Shown here in pieces: positions 8,450-16,852 of a stretch of 64,000 nucleotides of DNA. The notes under the pieces are model-generated. The model was not told the DNA's origin and ran no database searches. It saw only the letters and a list, made by a program, of their open reading frames with translations. The stretch is from positions 1-64,000 of the forward strand of contig NZ_BCTO01000052.1 of NCBI RefSeq assembly GCF_001571325.1, given 5' to 3'. A program made the position numbers and the translations under genes. Origin of the DNA: Delftia tsuruhatensis NBRC 16741. Its GTDB lineage: Bacteria; Pseudomonadota; Gammaproteobacteria; Burkholderiales; Burkholderiaceae_C. How positions within the stretch are numbered: position 1 is the first letter of the stretch; each line of letters begins with the position of its first letter.

Positions 8450-8896
8450 TCAGAACAGTTCGACCGAGCCGGCATCCATCTCGCTTTGCGTGACGGGATT
8501 GGGCCGGTCGGGTATCGCCGGCAGGCCCAGGGAATCGTCCTCTCCCTCGTCCACACCCATGGTGGCTGCGGCCAACTGGAACGCGCAGCCTTGCAAAATC
8601 TTCGTAATATGGGCGATCAGTTGGGAGGACATGTCGTGAAACTGCAACTCGGTCACCGCCAGCCTCAACGTGGACCGGGCGGCATCGAGCTGGGGCAAGG
8701 CGGCTAGCGCCTCGCCGGCCAGCTGGCCATGGGTCTCGTCGAAACGGTCCAGCAGGTTCTGCGTTGCGTGATTGAGAAGGCCTTCCAGGCGCTGCAGATC
8801 GCGCATCGCCACCAGCAAGGCATCCTGCAGGTCTGCGGCCACCATGACGGGCATGGGGACGGCAGGCTCGCCTGAAGGCTTGTGCATTGACTGCAT
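8450..8896 (-). CDS. Short CheZ-like protein, putative CheY-P phosphatase
   Basis: A 148-residue protein at the head of the che operon, just upstream of cheY. It is probably helical. Residues 85-96 (LQFHDMSSQLIA) match the catalytic helix of CheZ, which in this window's own CheZ reads QDFHDLTGQVIA. The two catalytic residues, Asp and Gln four apart, align as Asp88 and Gln92. The C-terminus (VTQSEMDAGSVELF) also resembles the CheY-binding tail of CheZ (TSQSQVDDLLASLGF). It is about 55 residues shorter than CheZ, mostly in the N-terminal half. The ATG is preceded by GTGGAG at good spacing. CheZ-like phosphatase function is an inference from these two motifs and from the neighbouring cheY. Confidence 0.8.
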   Translation of the reverse strand: MQSMHKPSGEPAVPMPVMVAADLQDALLVAMRDLQRLEGLLNHATQNLLDRFDETHGQLAGEALAALPQLDAARSTLRLAVTELQFHDMSSQLIAHITKILQGCAFQLAAATMGVDEGEDDSLGLPAIPDRPNPVTQSEMDAGSVELF

Positions 8897-9015
8897 TGTT
8901 ACTCCACCACCAACGTTTCAGCCCAACGTGCGCCGTGCCTTGCAGCACGGCCAACCCTTGTCAATCGTTCACGGGAATGCCGCGCATCCCTTGGTGTACA
9001 CGACCATTTGCATTT

Positions 9016-10164
9016 ATGTTCCAAAATGTATCTCATGATAGCGCCCCCGGGGATGCCAGACCACCGCACAAGCCCTTGCGCATACTGCACATCGAGGATT
9101 CGGCCGCTGACCAGGCGCTGGCGCGGCTGAGCCTGCTGCGCGGCGGGCTGGTCTGCGAGATTGTCGTGGTCGACACGCTCGATGATGCCGCAGCTGCGCT
9201 GCACAACCAGGCATTCGACCTCATCCTGGCCGACTACCACCTGCCCGGCTTCACGGCGCTGGATGCCTGGGAGCTGGTTCGCCGCCAGCCCGGGCATCCG
9301 CCCTTCGTGCTGCTGTCCGGCGCCATCGGCGAGTCGGCCGCCGTGGATGTGATGCGCGAGGGCATCAGCGACTATCTGCTCAAGGACCACATCACGCGCC
9401 TGCCCCATGTGGTCTCGCATGCGCTGGAAGTGCACGAGGCCCGCCTGGCACGCCGGCGCGCGGCGGCCGAACTGGCGGCGTCCGAGCGGCGCCTGGCCGA
9501 CCTGACCGAGCACCTGCAGACCTCCACCGAGCGCGAGCGCGCCAGCATCGCCCGCGAGATCCACGATGACATCGGCGGCTCGCTGACCTCGGTGAAGTTC
9601 GACGTGGCCTGGATCGCGCGCAATGCGCCCGAGGGCGGGCTGCGCGAGCATGCGCTGGCTGCGCTGGAGATGCTGGAGCACGCGCTGGGCGCCAGCCAGC
9701 GCATCATGATGAACCTGCGCCCGCCCGTGCTGGACCAGGGACTGGTGGCCGCCGTCCAGTGGCTGGCCGAGAATTTCGAGCGCCGCACGGGCGTGCCCAC
9801 CCGTGTGCGCAGCAGCCGCGAAAGCATGGACATCGCGCCCGACATCCAGGTCGTGGCCTACCGCACGGCCCAGGAGGCGCTGACCAACGTCGGCAAATAT
9901 GCCCAGGCGCGCCATGTGGACATCGATCTCTCCGACCGCGAAGGTTTTCTCACGCTGGAGGTGACGGACGACGGCGTGGGCCTGGCCGACGGCGCCCGCG
10001 ACAAGCCCGAATCCTTCGGCCTGCGCGGTCTGGGCGAGCGCGCGCGCACCGTTCGGGGCTGGCTGGATGTCAGCAGTCAAGCCGGACGCGGAACCTCGGT
10101 CATCGTCTCCATTCCGCTGGACGATGGCGGCGCTTGCCCTAATATCCCGGGCAATGAATGCTGA
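9016..10164 (+). CDS. Receiver-HisKA_3 histidine kinase (NarX/DegS-type catalytic part)
   Basis: A soluble sensor kinase of 382 residues with an N-terminal receiver instead of a membrane sensor. The receiver has HIEDSAADQ and Asp73 in LADYHLPG. A coiled-coil stretch (about 140-175) leads to the HisKA_3 dimerisation helix with His183 in REIHDDIGGSL. The ATPase domain shows AQEALTNVGKYA, VTDDGVGL and GLRGLGERA. No transmembrane segment is seen, so input probably comes from phosphorylation of its own receiver or from a partner protein. The start at 9016 is chosen because the receiver begins soon after; no ribosome site is evident. It is divergent from the che operon and 39 bases upstream of a NarL-type regulator, its likely partner. 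Confidence 0.85.
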   Translation: MFQNVSHDSAPGDARPPHKPLRILHIEDSAADQALARLSLLRGGLVCEIVVVDTLDDAAAALHNQAFDLILADYHLPGFTALDAWELVRRQPGHPPFVLLSGAIGESAAVDVMREGISDYLLKDHITRLPHVVSHALEVHEARLARRRAAAELAASERRLADLTEHLQTSTERERASIAREIHDDIGGSLTSVKFDVAWIARNAPEGGLREHALAALEMLEHALGASQRIMMNLRPPVLDQGLVAAVQWLAENFERRTGVPTRVRSSRESMDIAPDIQVVAYRTAQEALTNVGKYAQARHVDIDLSDREGFLTLEVTDDGVGLADGARDKPESFGLRGLGERARTVRGWLDVSSQAGRGTSVIVSIPLDDGGACPNIPGNEC

Positions 10165-10203
10165 ACGCCATGGCGGCGTGACCCTTTTTCCAGGAGGCCG
10201 ACT

Positions 10204-10833
10204 TTGATCCACGTGGTGCTGTGCGACGACCATGCGGTGCTGCGCCGGGGCATCCGCGACACCCTGGCCGAGGCAGTGGACATCAGCGTCACCGCAGAAG
10301 CAGGCAGCTATGCCGAGCTGCGTGAACAGCTGCGCACCGCCGCCTGCGACGTGCTGCTGCTGGACATCAACATGCCCGGCCGCAGCGGCCTGGAGGCCCT
10401 GGCCAGCGTGCGCGAGACCCATCCGCTGATCAAGGTGCTCATGGTCTCCATGTACCCCGAGGACCAGTACGCGCTGCGCTGCCTCAAGGCGGGCGCCCAG
10501 GGATATGCCAACAAGGCGGGCGATCCGATGCTGCTGATCGAGGCCGTGCGCACGGTGGCCACGGGCCGCAAGTACCTGACGTCCGAAGTGGCCCAGATGC
10601 TGGCCGACAGCCTGGCCCAGCCCGCACCCCAGGTGCCGCATGAAAGCCTGTCCGAGCGCGAGCTGCAGACGCTGATCAAGATCGCGGCCGGGCAGCGGCT
10701 GACCGACATTGCCACCGAGCTGATGCTCAGCCCCAAGACCGTCAGCGTCTACCGGGCGCGCGTGCTGGAAAAACTGCAGATGAGCAGCAACGCCGAACTC
10801 ACGGCCTACGCCATCCACAACCAGCTGATCTGA
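10204..10833 (+). CDS. NarL/FixJ-family response regulator
   Basis: A 209-residue transcription regulator. The receiver (1-120) has LCDDHAVLR and Asp54 in LLLDINMPGRSGLEA. The C-terminal LuxR-type helix-turn-helix (about 140-205) has LSERELQTLIKIAAGQRL...LSPKTVSVYRARVLEKL. It starts with TTG: AGGAGG stands six bases upstream at ideal spacing, which decides this unusual start. It follows the receiver-kinase gene and ends 48 bases before the convergent fliR. The pair sits inside the flagellar locus, so control of motility or chemotaxis genes is plausible but not shown. Confidence 0.9.
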   Translation: MIHVVLCDDHAVLRRGIRDTLAEAVDISVTAEAGSYAELREQLRTAACDVLLLDINMPGRSGLEALASVRETHPLIKVLMVSMYPEDQYALRCLKAGAQGYANKAGDPMLLIEAVRTVATGRKYLTSEVAQMLADSLAQPAPQVPHESLSERELQTLIKIAAGQRLTDIATELMLSPKTVSVYRARVLEKLQMSSNAELTAYAIHNQLI

Positions 10834-10881
10834 GGCTTTTGCGGCCGCCAGAGCGGAAAATCTGTTGTTTTTCACAACTGC

Positions 10882-11652
10882 TTACATTGAGGTGCCAAAC
10901 ACCGCGATGCCGCGCTGCAGCAAGGCGACCAGGGGCTGCTCGAGCAGCGGCAGCGTGGCCATCAATCCCGTCAGGCCCACGGTGAGCGTGACCGGGAAGC
11001 CCACGGCATAGATGTTCATCTGCGGTGCCACGCGCGAAATGATGCCCAGCACCAGGTTCACGAACAGCAGCATGGCGACCATGGGCAGGGCGATCCAGAA
11101 GGCGCTGGCAAAGACCGCCGCCCCCATCTCGTGCAGCCGCATCTGGTTGATGGCCTGCAGGAAGCTGCCGTCCACAGGAAACGCCTCGTAACTCTTGAGC
11201 ACGGCCATCAGCACCAGCAGGTGTCCGTTGATGACGATGAACAGCAGCGTGGAAATCTGGACCATGAAGCGCGCCACGGCGCTGAGCTGGGCATTGGTCG
11301 TGGGATCGAAGAAGCTGGCGAAGTTCAGGCCCATCTGCAGGCCGACCACCTCGCCCGCCACCTCCACGGCGGCAAACACCAGGCGCACGGCAAAGCCCAC
11401 GGCCAGTCCCACGCCGACCTGCTGTATCAGCGTCCCCAGCGCCTGCGGCGAGTTGATGCCGATCACGGGCTGGTCGCCCAGCACGGGCTGCGCGCACACC
11501 GCGACCAGGAAGGCCAGGCCGATCTTCAGCCGCATGGGAATGACGCGCTGCGAGAACACGGGGGCCACGGAGAACATGGCCAGCACGCGCAGAAACGGCC
11601 AGAGAACGGGCGACAGCCACGCCACCAGTTGGGCTTCGCTGAAGGTGATCAC
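10882..11652 (-). CDS. fliR: Flagellar export gate protein FliR
   Basis: FliR is a polytopic inner-membrane protein of the flagellar type III export gate with FliP and FliQ. The 256-residue product has several hydrophobic segments and family signatures such as GEVVGLQMGLNFASFFDPTTN. A GTG start at 11652 is chosen because FliR proteins begin with this (M)ITFSEAQLVAWL sequence; upstream in-frame codons run into a Pro/His-rich stretch that does not look like FliR. It is the last gene of the fliL-to-fliR block, 29 bases after fliQ. A short stem of five pairs at about 10864-10878 in the gap to the convergent regulator could be a weak terminator. Confidence 0.94.
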   Translation of the reverse strand: MITFSEAQLVAWLSPVLWPFLRVLAMFSVAPVFSQRVIPMRLKIGLAFLVAVCAQPVLGDQPVIGINSPQALGTLIQQVGVGLAVGFAVRLVFAAVEVAGEVVGLQMGLNFASFFDPTTNAQLSAVARFMVQISTLLFIVINGHLLVLMAVLKSYEAFPVDGSFLQAINQMRLHEMGAAVFASAFWIALPMVAMLLFVNLVLGIISRVAPQMNIYAVGFPVTLTVGLTGLMATLPLLEQPLVALLQRGIAVFGTSM

Positions 11653-11681
11653 AGTGGCGTTTCCAATGCGCGGCGAAGGGC

Positions 11682-11951
11682 TCAGCCCACCGCCTGCGGA
11701 ATGGTCTCGATGGTGCGGCGGATGAAATCCACCAGCGTGCTCAGCATCCACGGACCGGCAATGGCAAACACCAGCACGGCGGAGATGAGCTTGGGCACGA
11801 AGGCCAGCGTGGCCTCATGCACCTGGGTCACCGCCTGGAAGACACTGACGGCCAGGCCCACGGCCAGCACCACGCCCAGCACGGGCATGGAGATCATGAG
11901 CAGCAAGGTCAGTGCCTCGCGGCCGAAGGTGAGCACGTATTGGGAGGTCAT
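11682..11951 (-). CDS. fliQ: Flagellar export gate protein FliQ
   Basis: A small (89 residues) inner-membrane subunit of the flagellar export gate with two long hydrophobic helices, the first around LLLMISMPVLGVVLAVGLAV and the second around VLVFAIAGPWML. It matches the family length exactly. It lies between fliP and fliR in the usual P-Q-R order. Confidence 0.96.
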   Translation of the reverse strand: MTSQYVLTFGREALTLLLMISMPVLGVVLAVGLAVSVFQAVTQVHEATLAFVPKLISAVLVFAIAGPWMLSTLVDFIRRTIETIPQAVG

Positions 11952-11978
11952 GGAAGGATTTCCAAAGAAAGAGCGGGG

Positions 11979-12764
11979 CTAGACGGCGAAGCTGGCGGCC
12001 AGCGATCCGATGAGCAGGTTCCAGCCATCGGCCAGCACGAAGAGCATGAGCTTGAACGGCAGGGCCACCAGCACGGGCGACAGCATCATCATGCCCAGCG
12101 ACATCAGGATCGAGGACACGACCATGTCGATGACCAGGAAGGGGATGAAGATCATGAAGCCGATCTGGAACGCCGTCTTCAGCTCGCTGGTCACGAAGGC
12201 CGGCACCAGCACGCGCAGCGGCGCGGTCTCTGCGGTGACGCCGGCTTCGAGCTTGGCCAGGCGCGCGAACAGCGCAAAGTCCGACTGGCGCGTCTGCTTG
12301 AGCATGAAGTCGCGCATGGGCGCCTCGGCCTTTTCAATGGCCTGCTCGAAGGTCGCGGCATTCGTGGTGTAGGGCACATAGGCCTCCTGGTACACGCGGT
12401 CCAGGGTGGGTCCCATGACGAACAGCGTCAGGAACAGCGACAGGCCGATGATCACCTGGTTGGGCGGCGCCGACTGCGTGCCCAGCGCCTGGCGCATCAG
12501 CGACAGCACGATGACGATGCGGGTGAAGCCCGTCATCATCAAAAGGATGGCCGGCAGGAACGACAGCGCCGTGAAGAACAGCAGGGTCTGGATGGGCACC
12601 GAAAAACTGGTGCCACCGCTGCCCTGGCCGATGACCAGCGGCAGGCTGGCGGGCGCGCCCTGCGCCCAGGAGGCCAGGGGCGTGGCGCAGCACAGCGCCA
12701 GCGCTGCGGTGCCAGCGGCCTGGCTCAGCGTGCGCGCCGGGCGCTTGCAGGAATATTCAGACAT
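11979..12764 (-). CDS. fliP: Flagellar export gate protein FliP
   Basis: The main pore-forming subunit of the export gate. After a signal-like N-terminal segment (about 1-35, ending near ASWAQG), the family blocks are clear: LPAILLMMTGFTRIVIVLSL, FIPFLVIDMVVSSILMSLGM and LPFKLMLFVLADGW. The ATG at 12764 overlaps the end of fliO by eight bases (ATGTCTGA), a translational-coupling layout repeated at fliG/fliH. It is 261 residues, as expected. Confidence 0.97.
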   Translation of the reverse strand: MSEYSCKRPARTLSQAAGTAALALCCATPLASWAQGAPASLPLVIGQGSGGTSFSVPIQTLLFFTALSFLPAILLMMTGFTRIVIVLSLMRQALGTQSAPPNQVIIGLSLFLTLFVMGPTLDRVYQEAYVPYTTNAATFEQAIEKAEAPMRDFMLKQTRQSDFALFARLAKLEAGVTAETAPLRVLVPAFVTSELKTAFQIGFMIFIPFLVIDMVVSSILMSLGMMMLSPVLVALPFKLMLFVLADGWNLLIGSLAASFAV

Positions 12765-13110
12765 TCGCACCGTCCGCAGGCAGGCTGCGCGCTTGCGCCA
12801 TCGCAGCCGAAAAATCAGCAGGGGCCGGGGCCTGCAGCACATGCAGGCACTGGATGCTTTGCGCCGTGACGCCCAGCACCAGCCGCACGGTCTGCGCGCC
12901 CTCGCCCACTTCCACCGTCACCACCCGCTGCTGCGGGCCCACGCCCACGGCGCCCAGCACCCGCGACTGCAGGCCGGCTGCGCCACGCAGCGCAGCCGTG
13001 CGCTGCTGAAAGCGGCGCAGCAGCCAGGGCAGAGCAGCCATGGCCGTGACCAGGGCCACGACCGTGAGCAGGGTCGGCCACAGCGGGCCCATGCCGGCGC
13101 TCTCAGCCAC
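12757..13110 (-). CDS. fliO: Flagellar biosynthesis protein FliO
   Basis: FliO helps assemble or stabilise FliP in the export gate. The 117-residue product has one membrane segment near the N-terminus (LLTVVALVTAMAALPWLL) and a cytoplasmic domain with LGVGPQQRVVTVEVG, typical of FliO. It overlaps fliN by eight bases at its start and fliP by eight at its end. FliO is a weakly conserved family, so the call leans on position between fliN and fliP. Confidence 0.9.
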   Translation of the reverse strand: MAESAGMGPLWPTLLTVVALVTAMAALPWLLRRFQQRTAALRGAAGLQSRVLGAVGVGPQQRVVTVEVGEGAQTVRLVLGVTAQSIQCLHVLQAPAPADFSAAMAQARSLPADGANV

Positions 13111-13534
13111 GGCTGACCCGGCGCAGGCGCTCGGACGGCGTGACCACGTCGGTCAGGCGGATACCGAACTTGTCGTTGACCACCACCACCTCGCCCTGGG
13201 CGATCAGGTAGCCGTTGACCAGCACGTCCATGGGCTCGCCGGCCAGTGCGTCGAGTTCGACCACCGAGCCCTGGGCCAGCTGCAGGATGTACTTGATCGG
13301 CACCTTGGTGCGGCCCAGTTCCACCGACAGCTGCACCGGGATGTCCAGCACCATGTTGATGTCGTTGACCGGCACGTCGCCGCCACCGGCGTAGGGGCGC
13401 ACGGGCTCGCCCGTCAGCGGGCCGCCCTGTTCCGCCTCCAGCTTGGCGTCGCGCTCGCGCTGCTCGTCCAATGCCTCTGCCCATCCCGAGAACGGATCGT
13501 CGCCAGCGGGCTTTTGCGTGTCTTCAGTTGCCAT
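13103..13534 (-). CDS. fliN: Flagellar C-ring switch protein FliN
   Basis: FliN forms the lower C-ring and docks the FliH-FliI export complex. The C-terminal SpoA domain (about 60-140) shows LDIPVQLSVELGRTKVPI, GSVVELDALAGEPMDV and KFGIRLTDVV. The N-terminal half is charged and variable. The ATG at 13534 has GGAG nearby and overlaps the end of fliM by 11 bases. It is 143 residues, normal. Confidence 0.97.
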   Translation of the reverse strand: MATEDTQKPAGDDPFSGWAEALDEQRERDAKLEAEQGGPLTGEPVRPYAGGGDVPVNDINMVLDIPVQLSVELGRTKVPIKYILQLAQGSVVELDALAGEPMDVLVNGYLIAQGEVVVVNDKFGIRLTDVVTPSERLRRVSRG

Positions 13535-14528
13535 TGTTTTCTCCCATCCAGCCAGCATCGGCACCGCGCAGGCAGTGCTCGACACGGATTGCATACTTGT
13601 CGTTGTGAGTGCCGTACTGGCACTCGAAAATCGGAACGCCGCCGATGGAGGCGCGGATCAGCGGCTCGCGGTCGAGTTCGATGAAGTCGCCGGGGCGCAT
13701 GGCCAGCAGCTGCTCCACCGTGGCGTCGGCGCGCGCCAGTTCGGCCACCAGGGTCACCTCGGCGGCCTGGATTTCGCGCTTGAGCACCTTGACCCAGCGG
13801 CGGTCCACTTCAATGGAGTCGCCCTGCGTGGAGGAGTACAGGACATCACGGATGGGCTCCAGCGTCGCATAGGGCATGCAGATGTGGATGGAGCCCGAGA
13901 TGTCGCCGATCTCCAGCTGGAAGGCCGTGGACACGACGATTTCGCTGGGGGTGGCAATGTTGGCGAACTGCGGCTGCATCTCCGAGCGCTGGTAGCCCAG
14001 CTCCAGCGGATAGATGCCGTGCCAGGCCTTCTTGTATTCCTCGCAGATCACGTTGACCAGGCGGTTGATCACGCGCTGCTCGGTGTGCGAGAAATCCCGC
14101 CCTTCGATGCGTGTCTGCAGCCGGCCCGTGCCGCCGTACAGCGTGTCGATGACGCCGAACACCAGCGAGGGATCGCAGACCACCAGGCCGCTGCCGCGCA
14201 GCGGGCGGATGGCGACGATGTTGAAGTTGGTGGGCACCACCAGTTCGCGCAGGAAGGCGCTGTAGCGCTGCACCGACACCGTGCCCACCGACACCTCGGG
14301 GCTGCGGCGGATGAAGTTGAACAGGCCGATGCGGAAGTTGCGGGCAAAGCGCTCGTTGACGATCTCCATCGTCGGCATGCGCCCGCGCACGATGCGCTCC
14401 TGGCTGGAGATGTCGTACTGGCGGATGATGCCCGCCTCGACCTCCTCGGTCGTGGATTTCTGGCTCTCGCCGGTCACGCCCTCCAAAAGGGCATCGACTT
14501 CTTCCTGGGAGAGAAACGAATCGCTCAT
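13524..14528 (-). CDS. fliM: Flagellar motor switch protein FliM
   Basis: FliM binds phosphorylated CheY and sets rotor direction. The N-terminal peptide SFLSQEEVDALLEGV is the CheY-binding segment. The middle domain and C-terminal SpoA domain follow, with the VCDPSLVFGVIDTLYGG region and the motif PGDFIELD. It is 334 residues, normal. It is followed by fliN with an 11-base overlap and preceded by fliL 18 bases away. Confidence 0.98.
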   Translation of the reverse strand: MSDSFLSQEEVDALLEGVTGESQKSTTEEVEAGIIRQYDISSQERIVRGRMPTMEIVNERFARNFRIGLFNFIRRSPEVSVGTVSVQRYSAFLRELVVPTNFNIVAIRPLRGSGLVVCDPSLVFGVIDTLYGGTGRLQTRIEGRDFSHTEQRVINRLVNVICEEYKKAWHGIYPLELGYQRSEMQPQFANIATPSEIVVSTAFQLEIGDISGSIHICMPYATLEPIRDVLYSSTQGDSIEVDRRWVKVLKREIQAAEVTLVAELARADATVEQLLAMRPGDFIELDREPLIRASIGGVPIFECQYGTHNDKYAIRVEHCLRGADAGWMGENNGN

Positions 14529-14546
14529 GGCGCCTTGCCTCCCCGG

Positions 14547-15119
14547 TTACTGAATGATGAAGCTGGAGAACAGCACGCGGCGCACGGGGTTCTTGCCAGG
14601 GGAGCGGCGGCGCTCGCCATCTTCGTCCTCTGCATCCTCGTCGCGGCTGCGCTTCTTGGCCTTGGCCTGGTTGCCGTAGCCCAGCGGTGCGGACACTTCG
14701 TTGAGCACGTCGGCAGCCAGGCGTTCCTTGCCGTCGCGCTCCAGCAACTCCTCGGCCGTGCGCTGGGACACCAGCATCAGGATGCCGTTGCGGATGCTGG
14801 GCAGGTACTGCTTGACCGTAGTGGCCGTCTTCTCGTCGGCCAGCTCCAGCGTGATGCCGATCTGCACGAAGCGGTCGCCGCCCGGGTCGGACAGATTGAC
14901 CACCAGGCTGTCCAGCGGCAGGAAGGTGGGAACCGTGACGGCCGCCTTGCTGGAGCCGCCCTCCTCCTCATCGGCATTGCTGTGCCGCTTGGACAGCAGG
15001 ATGAAGGCAGCGGCCGCGCCTATGGCCAGGACGGCGATGATGACGATCAGCACGATCAGCTTCTTGCCCTTGGCCGGGGCGGGAGCTGCATTGTTGGCGG
15101 CATTGGGTGTGGCAGACAC
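14547..15119 (-). CDS. fliL: Flagellar basal-body-associated protein FliL
   Basis: FliL is a single-pass inner-membrane protein around the MS ring that supports stator function. One hydrophobic segment (LIVLIVIIAVLAIGAAAAFI) follows a short Ala/Lys-rich cytoplasmic head. The periplasmic domain contains FLPLDSLVVNLSDPGGDRFV, a typical FliL block. The start is GTG at 15119 with AGAGGA six bases upstream. A highly charged Lys/Arg/Asp/Glu insert near residues 155-175 is unusual. It heads the fliLMNOPQR block after a 254-base gap from fliK. Confidence 0.93.
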   Translation of the reverse strand: MSATPNAANNAAPAPAKGKKLIVLIVIIAVLAIGAAAAFILLSKRHSNADEEEGGSSKAAVTVPTFLPLDSLVVNLSDPGGDRFVQIGITLELADEKTATTVKQYLPSIRNGILMLVSQRTAEELLERDGKERLAADVLNEVSAPLGYGNQAKAKKRSRDEDAEDEDGERRRSPGKNPVRRVLFSSFIIQ

Positions 15120-15287
15120 TGGAATTCCTCTGGGTGAGCGGGACCGCCACGCGCTCGCGCATCATGCGCGGCGCCATGACGCAGCAGGCCCATGGCAGGA
15201 ATTATTCGGCGATTGGACCTCGGGCCATGGCCTGAATAAGCGCATGAAACCCCGGTTTCTCGCTGGCTTGATGGCCCCCAAACGCCA

Positions 15288-15350
15288 CAGGCCGGGCAGC
15301 TTGTCGCCACCCGGCCTGTTCTGAAAACCCGGAAAACGGCGCATGCGCCG
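15288..15350 (-). other. Two hairpins in the fliK-fliL gap
   Basis: CAGGCCGGG (15288-15296) pairs with CCCGGCCTG (15310-15318). CGGCG (15337-15341) pairs with CGCCG (15346-15350), and the minus strand then reads TTTT. Both lie just after fliK in the direction of transcription. The second could be a weak terminator, which would make fliL the head of a separate operon. The remainder of 15120-15373 shows no gene. Confidence 0.4.
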
Positions 15351-15373
15351 CCCCGCAAGAAGCGCAGGAAGAA

Positions 15374-16849
15374 TCAGACGAACAGATCCACCCCGCCTGC
15401 CGCCGCGCGGCCACCAGCCTGTGCGGCACCATTGCCGCCCGTGACGCCGGCGGCATCGACCATGGCGCTCACGCGGCCCTGGCGCGCCTGGGCATCCGCG
15501 CCCTGGCGGCCCCCCGCCTCGCCATTGCCGGACTGGCCACCCGCGTCCACGCTGACGCCGGCCAGTTGCAGGCCCTGGGCCTGCAGCAGCTCGCGCAGCT
15601 GGTCGGCACCGTTGCCCAGCCATTCGCGCGCCTGGGATTCGCTGGCGCCAAAGCGCACATGGGCCTCGTTGCCCTGCAGGCTGACCTGCACCTGGATGGC
15701 CTTGCCCTCATGCTCGACAGACAGCGAGGCGTTCTGGCTCTTGTTGTGCACCCAGAAGGCCACCTGCTCGGACACCTGCTGCTCGCGCTCGGTGGAGTTG
15801 CCCGGCTGTGCCTGGGCGTCGGGCTGGGCCAAGGCTGCGCCATTGTGTCCGGCGGCCTGCTGTCCCAGGGACTGGCCGGCGTGGGCCGCGCCCACGGCGG
15901 CTGCAACCCCATGCAATCCGTTGGCGGCAGACTCTGCGGAGCCGGTGCCACCTTCGCGGGCCCGCTCGAACAGGCCGCGCCATTCCGCGGGCCGCACCGC
16001 CGCCATGCCGTTGAGCGCAATGCCCGACGCCAGGGCCGCGTCCTGCCGCACGCCGGGAGCCAGTGCCTGGGGTGTGTGCTCATGCGTGGCCTGGGCTGCA
16101 GATGCCGTGCGCGCTGCGGCGGCCGTCAGCGCCGCGTCGGACTGCACGGCGGCCAGCACATCGGCCGCCTGTGTCTGTGCCTGAGCGCCCTGGCGCGCAG
16201 CGGTATCGGCGGGCGTGCCGGCTGCAGCGGCATCCACTGCGCCAGCCAGCGCCGCCGTGTTGGCGTTCGCGGCCAGCGCCGCGCCTGCGGCATCGCCCGC
16301 TGCAGGTTGCGGCGCCATGAAGGCGGCATGCGCCACCACGCCCTGTTCCTGGCGCAAGGCCAGCATGGCGGCACTGCCCCGGCCAGACAACCAGTCGCCC
16401 GCCACGCCCTGCAGCATGTCGCGGTCGCCCTTGCCATCGAGGTGGGCGGTCTGCCCGACCAGGCTGAGCCAGGGCGCCTGGCCGTTGGCGGCCAGCAGCA
16501 TGGCATCGGCCTGCGCGGAAGTGGCCATATCGGCCGTCTCCGCCTGGGGCTGCAGCGGCAATTGCGTCTGCAGCAGCCCCTGCGCCAGGCCGGACAGGTC
16601 AGCCGGATCCTTCAGGCTGCCCTGAATTGCACCCTTGAGGCTGGCCAGTGCGCCGGCCCCCTCATCGCCGAGGACCTGGCCCAGGTCCGGCAGTCCGCCA
16701 ATGCCATCCATGGCGGCCAGCAGCGAGGAAAAGCCTGCGGCCTGCTCATTGGACGGCGGCTGCGCCGCGCGCGCGGAACGCACGCCCTCCATGGTGCGCT
16801 GCATGGCGCTGCGCGCGTCGGCGCGCTGTTCGATCTGGTTGGTGGACAT
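15374..16849 (-). CDS. fliK: Flagellar hook-length control protein FliK
   Basis: FliK is a secreted ruler that stops hook growth and switches FlhB specificity. Most of the 491 residues are a low-complexity Ala/Gly/Gln-rich ruler region. The conserved C-terminal domain (about 345-440) has SVEHEGKAIQVQVSLQGNE, ARVRF-like strands and LGNGADQLRELLQAQGLQL. The ATG at 16849 has AGGAGG eight bases upstream, embedded in the end of fliJ. It is the last gene of the fliF-to-fliK block. Confidence 0.94.
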   Translation of the reverse strand: MSTNQIEQRADARSAMQRTMEGVRSARAAQPPSNEQAAGFSSLLAAMDGIGGLPDLGQVLGDEGAGALASLKGAIQGSLKDPADLSGLAQGLLQTQLPLQPQAETADMATSAQADAMLLAANGQAPWLSLVGQTAHLDGKGDRDMLQGVAGDWLSGRGSAAMLALRQEQGVVAHAAFMAPQPAAGDAAGAALAANANTAALAGAVDAAAAGTPADTAARQGAQAQTQAADVLAAVQSDAALTAAAARTASAAQATHEHTPQALAPGVRQDAALASGIALNGMAAVRPAEWRGLFERAREGGTGSAESAANGLHGVAAAVGAAHAGQSLGQQAAGHNGAALAQPDAQAQPGNSTEREQQVSEQVAFWVHNKSQNASLSVEHEGKAIQVQVSLQGNEAHVRFGASESQAREWLGNGADQLRELLQAQGLQLAGVSVDAGGQSGNGEAGGRQGADAQARQGRVSAMVDAAGVTGGNGAAQAGGRAAAGGVDLFV

Positions 16850-16852
16850 GCG

